A model generated the notes under the pieces. That model made no database searches, was not told the DNA's origin, and worked only from the letters and a program-made list of their open reading frames with translations. From IMG/VR virus record IMGVR_UViG_3300044837_000096, positions 1-27,457 of that record: a stretch of DNA of 27,457 nucleotides; one strand, given 5' to 3'. The position numbers were made by a program, and so were the translations under genes. The DNA is from a virus. Shown piece by piece: positions 22,788 through 27,457 of the stretch. Each line of letters begins with the position of its first letter. Within the stretch, counting starts at the first letter, position 1.

Positions 22788-23838
22788 TAAGACTCCTCTC
22801 GTTTTGTCTGTCTGCATTAAGCCACTGTTTATAGATCTGACTAGCTACTCTTTGCATCATAAATGGAGGGACAGACATGCCGCAAACATAGCCTAGCTCT
22901 TGATTTAGTGAATTATAATCTTCTGGGAAGGTCTGAACTCTTTGGAAGAACTTTTGATTAAGGCCGGCACAGACGTCCCAATGAAATAGATCAGACTTTG
23001 AGTGGCCTGTAATCGTATTAGCCGGCGCCTTCGGATTGAGCTTAATTTTACTAAAGTAAGATCCAGTCTCATGAACGCTCGCGAAGCTATCGCCACGCTT
23101 ACATTTATGCCAATAATCGAAATACTTGGTTTCTTGGTTCTTAATCTTACCAATAGCACTTTCGCCCAGCATGGCTTGCTCAATAGATATCGATGGTTCG
23201 TTAAACTCTAATTGGAGCTTTGGCAAATTAAGGGTCTTTTTTTTCGCTATAAAGAAGCATCTCTCTCGTCTTTGCGGAACGCCCATAAAGGCAGAATTTA
23301 ATAAAAAGAGTTGTAGATCATAACCAGCATCGTCGAACCCGCTGGCAATTTGTTTTACGTAACCTTTAGCCTTACCCATTAACAGCCCCTTAACGTTCTC
23401 GGCTACTACAATCTTAGGCTGTAACAATTTGGCTGTATCTATAAAGTGAAAGAATAAGTCATCTAAAACTTGGTGGGCCTGACCTTCTCTGAATTTCTTA
23501 TTGTCGCCCCAAGCCTTTTCGCGGCTGCCAATCATGGAAAAGCTAGAGCATGGCGGTGAGCCGTCTAGAATATCTAGATCATGTAATTCGTGTAGCTTCT
23601 CCCGCGAGATCTTGTTAAATTCTTGAACGCCCATTAGAAATGAATACTTTGGTTTATGATTAGCCCGATAAATAGCCATCATTTTTGGATCTATCTCTAC
23701 TCCGCCTAATACGTCGAAGCCTGCAAGCTTATAGCCCATTGTTGATCCTCCCCCACAATGAAATATACTAAAGACTTTTTTCCCATTCTTAGGAATGGTC
23801 TCTAGATCTGTAAGATTCCAAGGGCCCGTTTTAAGCAT
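22774..23838 (-). CDS. dcm: C5-cytosine DNA methyltransferase
   Basis: The 354 residues (from ATG 23838; ATG 23850 and a longer frame from 23880 are alternatives) carry the family motifs in order: SAM-binding motif I FSIFHCGGGSTMGYKLAGFD (23-42), the catalytic Pro-Cys in GSPPCSSFS (93-101, Cys97), ENV (147-149), QRRERCFFIA (189-198), a target-recognition region (about 200-290), and the final GMSVPPFMMQRVASQI (320-335). All are intact, so it should be active. Phage enzymes of this type protect their DNA from host restriction. No restriction partner is visible. It overlaps the ParB-like gene by 8 nt and lies before the terminase small subunit. Confidence 0.92.
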   Translation of the reverse strand: MLKTGPWNLTDLETIPKNGKKVFSIFHCGGGSTMGYKLAGFDVLGGVEIDPKMMAIYRANHKPKYSFLMGVQEFNKISREKLHELHDLDILDGSPPCSSFSMIGSREKAWGDNKKFREGQAHQVLDDLFFHFIDTAKLLQPKIVVAENVKGLLMGKAKGYVKQIASGFDDAGYDLQLFLLNSAFMGVPQRRERCFFIAKKKTLNLPKLQLEFNEPSISIEQAMLGESAIGKIKNQETKYFDYWHKCKRGDSFASVHETGSYFSKIKLNPKAPANTITGHSKSDLFHWDVCAGLNQKFFQRVQTFPEDYNSLNQELGYVCGMSVPPFMMQRVASQIYKQWLNADRQNERSLSASV

Positions 23839-24397
23839 CTTTCTTATCATCCCACTCAAAGCCACATTTAGGGCATTCATGATGGAAGTTATCGAAGTTA
23901 TTTAGGTCTAGTTCGGTCCCGGTATTTTTGATCTCAGGCTCAGATAGGTAGGATTCGTTAAACTTGCCGAGATTAATTTCAGGAAGTCTAAAGTTAAGCT
24001 GTAATTCGTCAAAAGAGATACCGGCTGTTTGAGTAAATTCATAAAGGCCGTCTTCAGTAATTGAGCCATACTGAGAAGTTAGGGCTAGAACCTTCTTTTT
24101 GGCCTCTTTAAGATCTCTAGCTTGTACGAAATTAACTGGGAGCTTATCAGGGATATGAATCCCCTCTTCTCTCATCCCTTTTAATGTTCTAAGTCTTTGG
24201 TGACCATTAATAATAAAGTTCTTTTTATCGTTTTGCCAAATTGTAATAGGCTCAGAAAACCCTAACTCTAATAATTGCTTCTTAAATTTATTATAACTAT
24301 CCTTAGTTAACTCTTTTAATTCGCCCTGAAATGGAATTAGCGAATCAATTGGGAGACTTGTATGGCCTTCACATTGAATTACAACTTGTTGATTCAT
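23831..24397 (-). CDS. ParB/Srx-domain protein with C-terminal zinc motif
   Basis: The product is 188 residues from ATG 24397, which shares one base with the upstream stop (TGATG). Residues 14-100 form a ParB N-terminal-type domain, with SLPIDSLIPF (14-23), EPITIWQN (49-56) and the signature INGHQRLRTLKGM (63-75). The C-terminal end has HHECPKCGFEWDD (172-184), half of a zinc ribbon. Phage ParB-type proteins beside DNA methyltransferases are common, and some have nuclease or nucleotide-binding activity. It lacks the HTH and dimer domains of true chromosome-partition ParB. Its partner is likely the adjoining cytosine methyltransferase. Confidence 0.82.
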   Translation of the reverse strand: MNQQVVIQCEGHTSLPIDSLIPFQGELKELTKDSYNKFKKQLLELGFSEPITIWQNDKKNFIINGHQRLRTLKGMREEGIHIPDKLPVNFVQARDLKEAKKKVLALTSQYGSITEDGLYEFTQTAGISFDELQLNFRLPEINLGKFNESYLSEPEIKNTGTELDLNNFDNFHHECPKCGFEWDDKKDA

Positions 24398-24603
24398 CAA
24401 TCTACTACTCTCTTGCTTGGCAATGGTGGTACTGCTTGCTTCGATCGCTGGCGATATTTACCATTAATTAAACTATTGCAGTGCCCGGTAATCCTACGGT
24501 TCGACCGCCCACTAAAAACCTCGCCAAGGCAATTAACGTAATAGGCTAGGAATTCAGTTTCAACAAATCCAGCCGGTACACTAAATGGCGCTTTTCTTCT
24601 CAT
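24397..24603 (-). CDS. Small basic protein, possibly NUMOD4-like
   Basis: The product is 68 residues from ATG 24603, preceded by AAGGA; a GTG at 24621 is in the same frame but has no better site. The start lies inside the SAM-methyltransferase-like gene with a 23-nt overlap. The stretch EFLAYYVNCLGEVFSGRSN, followed by RRITGH, loosely resembles the YxVSNxGxVxS pattern of NUMOD4 modules linked to homing HNH endonucleases. The tail is basic and Pro-rich (KQAVPPLPSKRVV). No HNH motif is present, so if related it would be a remnant or DNA-binding module only. Uncertain. Confidence 0.5.
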   Translation of the reverse strand: MRRKAPFSVPAGFVETEFLAYYVNCLGEVFSGRSNRRITGHCNSLINGKYRQRSKQAVPPLPSKRVVD

Positions 24604-25156
24604 AATTAGAGTCCTTAACACAAACCATTAGGCCATTATTATTTTGATAATCCATCTCAATTGACCACTCTGGGCGATCTGCTATATATTCTATAATCGC
24701 GTCCCTCAACCCCTTGTCAGAGCCATCTTCGCCTTTATGAGCATAGCTAACGGTATCATGTAGGACGATATACTTAGTCACGTTCTTGGCATGTCTTGCC
24801 AGCTCTGCCTTTAATTGCTTATAGGTGTGGAGCGTATCGCAAAAAAACAATTCAACTGGCTCAATGGGTACAGCTTCGAGCGTAGAGATTTGGTTAAATT
24901 CAAGATCGGTCTCTCCCCGAAGGGGGACAAAGAAGTCTACATCTCTTGGATCGATATTGATATCAAACGTAGCAATTGACGTTCCTGGGCGCCCACCAAG
25001 GCCCTTAAGTAGGGCGCAAAAGCTGGCTCCATGCCGGAATCCGAATTCAACCACCGTACTTACTCTTGAGGACAGCTCAACAAGGGTATCTAAATGCTCA
25101 GCAATATCTGGGGTGTCTTTTCGGTATTGTTCTAAAGCTTGCTCTATAGTAACCAT
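24581..25156 (-). CDS. Class I SAM-dependent methyltransferase-like protein
   Basis: The product is 191 residues. Motif I is VVEFGFRHGAS (35-45), followed by an acidic strand end TFDIN (63-67). Then come FFCDTLHTYKQLKAELARHA (104-123) and YIVLHDT (129-135), the pattern of Methyltransf_24-type enzymes, where His/Asp residues lie near the active site. Substrate is unknown; related phage and surface-polysaccharide enzymes act on sugars or small molecules. It starts at ATG 25156, with a perfect 9-bp inverted repeat covering the start codon (25155-25176). It could equally be a non-enzymatic relative. Confidence 0.75.
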   Translation of the reverse strand: MVTIEQALEQYRKDTPDIAEHLDTLVELSSRVSTVVEFGFRHGASFCALLKGLGGRPGTSIATFDINIDPRDVDFFVPLRGETDLEFNQISTLEAVPIEPVELFFCDTLHTYKQLKAELARHAKNVTKYIVLHDTVSYAHKGEDGSDKGLRDAIIEYIADRPEWSIEMDYQNNNGLMVCVKDSNYEKKSAI

Positions 25157-25176
25157 ACCTGAAGAGTTTCAGGTAT
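25155..25176 (-). promoter_or_regulatory. Perfect inverted repeat over the methyltransferase start
   Basis: On the + strand atacctgaa (25155-25163) and ttcaggtat (25168-25176) form a perfect 9-bp inverted repeat around gagt. The - strand ATG (25156-25154) begins inside the repeat, so in the RNA a hairpin would hide the start codon and the only nearby purine-rich site. It could be a translational switch or a repressor operator. The AT-rich stretch ttaaatagtcgtcaa just upstream could hold a promoter. Confidence 0.5.
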
Positions 25177-25191
25177 TTAAATAGTCGTCAA

Positions 25192-25281
25192 CTATAGATT
25201 TTCTAGCGTCTCTCGGTCTCTCTTAAACATATCTCTAAATCTTTTATCAGCCAATTGATACCCAGAATCAAAGCCATGCAT
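25192..25281 (-). CDS. Short ORF, possible C-terminal half of a frameshifted gene
   Basis: A 29-codon frame from ATG 25281 encodes MHGFDSGYQLADKRFRDMFK and a charged end. No ribosome site precedes it. In small phage proteins, an N-terminal 'F..ARDEAA' is often followed by a 'F..GY..A' segment. The 22-residue ORF just upstream has the first part in another frame and this one has the second, so the two may be pieces of one gene split by a one-base change. Alternatively this is chance coding. Confidence 0.35.
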   Translation of the reverse strand: MHGFDSGYQLADKRFRDMFKRDRETLENL

Positions 25282-25289
25282 AAATGAGA

Positions 25290-25358
25290 CTATGATTGAG
25301 AATCAACAGCAGCCTCATCCCTAGCGGTCTCAAAGTTATCGTTTTTAGGTTGGTTCAT
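25290..25358 (-). CDS. Short ORF sharing the FETARDEAA module
   Basis: A 22-codon ORF from ATG 25358 overlaps the upstream gene's stop (ATGA). Its residues 5-17 (KNDNFETARDEAA) are nearly the same as residues 5-17 of the 45-residue ORF at 25552-25689, and the 37-bp DNA under them is 35/37 identical. It ends after AVDSQS. The start overlap argues for translation, but it looks truncated; the continuation may be the -1 frame ORF at 25192-25281. Confidence 0.4.
   Translation of the reverse strand: MNQPKNDNFETARDEAAVDSQS
25312..25348. repeat. 37-bp direct repeat R1, copy A
   Basis: This copy matches 25643-25679 at 35 of 37 positions in the same orientation. It codes on the - strand for the N-terminal module KNDxFETARDEAA of two short ORFs. 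Confidence 0.85.
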
Positions 25359-25555
25359 AATTCACCAAGCAATTCAGCACTGCTGAAATTAATAAACTCA
25401 TAAAACCCAATCGCATCTAGGCCGCCCTTATGAAAAATCCAGAACAACTCGTCTTGGTCGATAAAGTACAAAAACATTTCATCATGTTCTCGGTGATAAC
25501 CAACAAACCATGACGAGCGCATTTGCATTGTAACTTTGTATTGTGGCTCACTCAT
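25355..25555 (-). CDS. Hypothetical aromatic-rich small protein
   Basis: The product is 66 residues from ATG 25555, with CAGGGGGAAAAGA directly upstream; a longer TTG-started frame from 25588 ignores that site. It is rich in Phe, Tyr, Trp and acidic residues (SWFVGYHREHDEMFLYFIDQ, then DELFWIFHKGG, AIGFYEFINF). It could fold as a small beta-rich domain; it does not show an unbroken membrane helix. Its start overlaps the 45-residue ORF by ATGA, and its own stop overlaps the next short ORF by ATGA. It occupies the variable slot of the second copy of a duplicated cassette. Confidence 0.6.
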   Translation of the reverse strand: MSEPQYKVTMQMRSSWFVGYHREHDEMFLYFIDQDELFWIFHKGGLDAIGFYEFINFSSAELLGEL

Positions 25556-25579
25556 TCTTTTCCCCCTGTGGGCGCTGGG
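25549..25579. repeat. Direct repeat R2, copy A (gene-boundary repeat)
   Basis: This 31-bp copy matches 25747-25776 apart from one base gap and a substitution. On the - strand it encodes a PAPTGGKE C-terminus, a Shine-Dalgarno site and the first codons (Met-Ser-Glu) of the next gene, so the repeat spans a gene boundary. Confidence 0.85.
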
Positions 25580-25689
25580 GGTTTGCAAAATAAATTAATA
25601 AATTTCCTCATGACGCTCTTCTTTGATTCCGGCGCTTCCGCTGCCTCATCCCGAGCGGTCTCAAATTTATCGTTTTTAGTGTCGGCCAT
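25552..25689 (-). CDS. 45-residue ORF with FETARDEAA module
   Basis: This ORF from ATG 25689 has GGAG nine bases upstream and ends by ATGA with the next gene. Residues 5-17 (KNDKFETARDEAA) match the 22-residue ORF downstream. Then come a basic stretch (ESKKSVMRKFINLF), a Cys and KPPAPTGGKE. The C-terminal PAPTGGK also ends the 88-residue gene upstream, because both are coded by repeat R2. It appears to be a composite of two repeated modules. No function is known. Confidence 0.6.
   Translation of the reverse strand: MADTKNDKFETARDEAAEAPESKKSVMRKFINLFCKPPAPTGGKE
25643..25679. repeat. 37-bp direct repeat R1, copy B
   Basis: This is the partner of 25312-25348 (35 of 37 identical). It underlies the KNDKFETARDEAA module of the 45-residue ORF and overlaps the 3' end of the 25-residue membrane ORF. 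Confidence 0.85.
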
Positions 25690-25753
25690 AGGTGCTCCAT
25701 AAATGTAAAAGTCCACAACTAATCCAAACTAGCCACCAGATTACTTCACTCAT
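25676..25753 (-). CDS. 25-residue Trp-rich membrane microprotein
   Basis: The ORF begins at ATG 25753 with a perfect AGGAGG five bases upstream, one of the best ribosome sites in the window. It encodes MSEVIWWLVWISCGLLHLW, then STYGRH: a single hydrophobic, Trp-rich helix. Its start overlaps the 88-residue gene by 8 nt and its end overlaps the 45-residue ORF start. The excellent site in a region of tightly packed genes argues for real translation. It fills the variable slot of the first copy of the duplicated cassette. Confidence 0.55.
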   Translation of the reverse strand: MSEVIWWLVWISCGLLHLWSTYGRH

Positions 25754-26012
25754 TCTTTCCTCCTGTGGGCGCTGGGTCTGGTTCTATTCTTTGTGCGACC
25801 ATTTCAAGATAGGGAATGAGGTCTTTAGCAACATGTGTTCGAACATCTTTGCGGTTATCCACATCTCTTAAAGTAATAAGCTCAGAGTCACGGTATGCTA
25901 CTCGTCTAGTAATTCGCCAAATTTTATTTTTATGATCGCGAACATCTCTTACCTTGTCGCCAGGTAGAAATGTAGGTAGCTCGTTTAGATTGAAAGGATT
26001 AATGGGTCTCAC
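25746..26012 (-). CDS. Hypothetical small SH3/KOW-like protein
   Basis: The product is 88 residues from GTG 26012, joined to the upstream gene by GTGA. The central part, FLPGDKVRDVRDHKNKIWRI (about residues 15-34), has the 'PGDxV...D......W.I' pattern of small SH3- or KOW-like beta barrels; the rest is charged (RDVDNRKDVRTHVAKDLIPY). It ends PAPTGGKNE, coded by repeat R2. I cannot name a family. Small barrels of this kind often bind nucleic acid or protein, so it may be an early regulator. Confidence 0.6.
   Translation of the reverse strand: MRPINPFNLNELPTFLPGDKVRDVRDHKNKIWRITRRVAYRDSELITLRDVDNRKDVRTHVAKDLIPYLEMVAQRIEPDPAPTGGKNE
25747..25776. repeat. Direct repeat R2, copy B (gene-boundary repeat)
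   Basis: This 30-bp copy pairs with 25549-25579. On the - strand it carries the PAPTGGK end of one gene, an AGGAGG site and the Met-Ser-Glu start of the 25-residue membrane ORF. Confidence 0.85.
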
Positions 26013-26371
26013 TTATTCTCCTTCCCCTCTATCCCAGAGAGTAATGCGAGCACGTCGGATTGGGCTTTGCCAGCAATGTAGCCGTTATCAAAATCCGGCA
26101 CGTTTCTACCAGGGCCATAGCCGTCACTAGAACTGCAAGCATGGCCTGTTGCTTTTGCGTAATATGTAAGCGCCTCAGCTTGCCGCTCTATAATTTTATG
26201 CAGCAATTCTACTTCGGATTGGCGAGATGAATGGCCATCTAAAAACCCAAGTTGATAGCAGAATGGGTCGTCTAAAGGCTTACGCTTTTCGATACCCAGT
26301 CCGCAAGCGTGAGCAATGTTTGCCGTACTTGCCTTAGTTTTTAATTTTAGTAGGGCGGTTATGAGGTTCAC
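26009..26371 (-). CDS. Hypothetical protein with two GYxxG-type segments
   Basis: The product is 120 residues from GTG 26371, which has GGGAG upstream and overlaps the preceding stop as GTGA, as do its neighbours; ATG 26383 in the same frame is the alternative. It contains two related short segments, FCYQLGFLDGHSSRQSE and FDNGYIAGKAQSDVLALL, separated by a helical stretch (ELLHKIIERQAEALTYYA). Segments of this kind occur in many small phage early proteins of unknown role. Cys28, Cys43 and Cys84 do not form a clear metal site. Confidence 0.6.
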   Translation of the reverse strand: MNLITALLKLKTKASTANIAHACGLGIEKRKPLDDPFCYQLGFLDGHSSRQSEVELLHKIIERQAEALTYYAKATGHACSSSDGYGPGRNVPDFDNGYIAGKAQSDVLALLSGIEGKENK

Positions 26372-26817
26372 GCTGGCTCCCATTTAATCTTTAATTTTAT
26401 ATGACAAATATCGCATTGAAACGGTGCTGCTCCGCCAACGTGCGAAACTGCTTTGTGCTCACACTCTTTAGCTTCAATCTTTTCTACTCCAAATAAAACC
26501 GCGCGGTGAGTGTCGCCAGTATTCACTGGGTGTTTGTCGACTTCTTTCCATTCGTAAGCGTAGTTACCAGTGATGTTCCCACTAACCACCGGGCACTCAC
26601 TCAAATACTTATCGAGTGCGGCATTGGCGAGATGCGCGGCCTCTTCTATCGTACAAGCGTAATTCTCGATTGGGCTGAAATGTTCTTTTGTAAATCTAAA
26701 TCCCATAGCAGGTTTCTCCTTCGGCTTTAAGCCAGCACATTCGTGATTGATATTAGCTTTCGTAGTTTTGAACGTTTTAAAGCATAAGCGGCATTCGCTA
26801 GTTAACCAGTCACTCAC
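26368..26817 (-). CDS. Hypothetical protein with N- and C-terminal zinc motifs
   Basis: The product is 149 residues from GTG 26817, overlapping the upstream stop by GTGA. The N-terminus holds Cys9, Cys12, His25 and Cys27 (CRLC, then HEC), a zinc-knuckle-like site. The C-terminus holds Cys119, His121 and Cys135, Cys138 (CEH, then CDIC), a second site. The middle is a small mixed domain (IEEAAHLANAALDKYLSECP). Two zinc sites around a compact centre suggest a nucleic-acid or protein adaptor. No catalytic motif is seen. Confidence 0.65.
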   Translation of the reverse strand: MSDWLTSECRLCFKTFKTTKANINHECAGLKPKEKPAMGFRFTKEHFSPIENYACTIEEAAHLANAALDKYLSECPVVSGNITGNYAYEWKEVDKHPVNTGDTHRAVLFGVEKIEAKECEHKAVSHVGGAAPFQCDICHIKLKIKWEPA

Positions 26818-27140
26818 TTTTCACCACCTAAAACGCGGTCGGCTTCTGCTAATAGCGGTTCAACGTCACAATCGCTTAAGTCGCCTTCTTGATGAAGCTT
26901 TAGAGCATCACGCAAATTTTGGGCGAGCTTGGTGAGAATTTTTTCATTTATGAGTAATTCGTTTTCGTATGGAGTTAGGTAAACTTCTGGTGCATTATCA
27001 TGTGTGATTGTTTTTAATTTCTCAATCTCAGCCCGCGCGGTCTCGAGTTCGGCGCGAAGATGAGCCACCTCGTCGTTAATGCAATTATGTTTTTGACCGT
27101 CACCAATAAAATGACGACACTTTGGGCATTCATGACTCAC
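26814..27140 (-). CDS. Hypothetical zinc-knuckle and coiled-coil protein
   Basis: The product is 108 residues from GTG 27140, overlapping the upstream gene by GTGA. It starts with Cys5, Cys8, His18 and Cys20 (CPKC, then HNC), the same C-x2-C-xn-H-x-C pattern as its downstream neighbour. Residues about 24-44 form a likely coiled coil (VAHLRAELETARAEIEKLK), followed by a second helix. The C-terminus is acidic. It may dimerise through the coil. Function unknown. Confidence 0.65.
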   Translation of the reverse strand: MSHECPKCRHFIGDGQKHNCINDEVAHLRAELETARAEIEKLKTITHDNAPEVYLTPYENELLINEKILTKLAQNLRDALKLHQEGDLSDCDVEPLLAEADRVLGGEK

Positions 27141-27457
27141 TTCGACTCCTTACGCAGACTTGCGAGAGTGGCGCGGGCGCGTTCATCAATGGCGCGAATA
27201 ATATCTCTTAAATCCTCAGCACTGGTTTTTTCTAAATCAATGCCACAGTCATCGACACAGCCTTCTGCAAGCGCGGTGTCCGCCTCATCTAACTGCGCTT
27301 GGAGTTTCTGGAGGGCGGCAGCATCAATCAACTTCATAGCCTCACCGCGCATATCATTCGGTATCGATTCAAAAGACGTATAAACTGCGCAGCCCAGGTA
27401 ACTATCAGTTGTAATATCTTTTTCTTCTGGCGCTATCCAAAACTCTCGCGAGCTATC
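27137..27457 (-). CDS. Partial hypothetical gene cut by the right edge
   Basis: The frame is open from the right edge to 27137, 106 codons, with an internal Met at 27352 that a gene finder might take as the start. The extra 35 residues before it read like real coding sequence (FWIAPEEKDITTDSYLGCAV), so the true start is likely outside the window. The visible C-terminal part is helical and charged (KLIDAAALQKLQAQLDEADT, then LRDIIRAIDERARATLASLR). The stop overlaps the next gene as GTGA. No family is recognised. Confidence 0.6.
   Translation of the reverse strand, partial: DSSREFWIAPEEKDITTDSYLGCAVYTSFESIPNDMRGEAMKLIDAAALQKLQAQLDEADTALAEGCVDDCGIDLEKTSAEDLRDIIRAIDERARATLASLRKESK

Noticed and set aside
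24825-25184. A 119-codon open frame on the + strand
   Set aside because: It is antisense to the methyltransferase-like gene, whose motifs are clear, and encodes an Arg/Ser-rich product typical of shadow frames.
25182-25200. A TTGACG-AT-rich stretch, also loosely like an SP6-type phage promoter
   Set aside because: No -10 box at proper spacing and no second copy found at other gene junctions, so it is not called a promoter.
27060-27383. A 107-codon open frame on the + strand at the right end
   Set aside because: It is antisense to two - strand genes that are chained by GTGA overlaps and have sensible composition; the + frame gives a Ser/Ala-rich product with no ribosome site support.
1-27457. 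A CRISPR array, tRNA genes or an integrase
   Set aside because: None was seen by eye; the only repeats are the two-copy sets described. A tRNA scan was not run.

Overview
The window is a contiguous piece of a tailed-phage genome (or a prophage of one) with podovirus-like gene content. It has terminase, portal, scaffold, HK97-type major capsid protein, head-tail adaptor, nozzle-type tail protein and a run of ejection-like proteins, but I see no tape measure, sheath, tube or baseplate gene. The lysis block holds a holin-like protein and an overlapping spanin-like pair, which points to a Gram-negative host. I cannot name the host or assign a genus. No tRNA, rRNA, integrase, transposase or CRISPR array was seen, and no stretch above about 300 bases lacks a gene.

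Layout. From 1 to 1181 four short genes run on the + strand, including a RusA-like Holliday-junction resolvase. They end at a hairpin terminator (1220-1257). Everything else is on the - strand and reads right to left. The right edge (27457 to 25192) is a chain of very small genes joined by GTGA/ATGA overlaps; it contains zinc-knuckle proteins and a duplicated microgene cassette. Next come a SAM-methyltransferase-like protein, a small basic protein, a ParB-domain protein and a C5-cytosine methyltransferase (25156-22774). The packaging block follows: terminase small subunit, two short hydrophobic ORFs, and a large terminase split into an ATPase ORF and a nuclease ORF with an unrelated structural-type ORF between them (22787-20366). 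The head genes are portal, scaffold, capsid and a decoration-like protein (19673-14274), closed by a strong terminator just after the capsid and decoration genes. The fibre-type proteins, a 765-residue two-domain glycosyltransferase, a Trp-repeat protein, the adaptor and the nozzle follow (14194-6372), then ejection-type proteins (6032-2397) and the lysis block (2241-1249).

How it fits together. The order DNA modification, packaging, head, tail, ejection, lysis is that of a late operon. The methyltransferases and ParB-like protein may modify or handle DNA before packaging. The glycosyltransferase lies next to Ser/Thr/Gly-rich surface proteins that are its most obvious candidate substrates, or it may alter the host surface.

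The most unusual points are the split terminase with the inserted ORF, the fused GT2-TPR-GT4 glycosyltransferase inside the virion operon, the duplicated microgene cassette at 25290-25776, and several very short membrane ORFs that standard gene callers would miss. Functions are from motif reading by eye; no database search was run.
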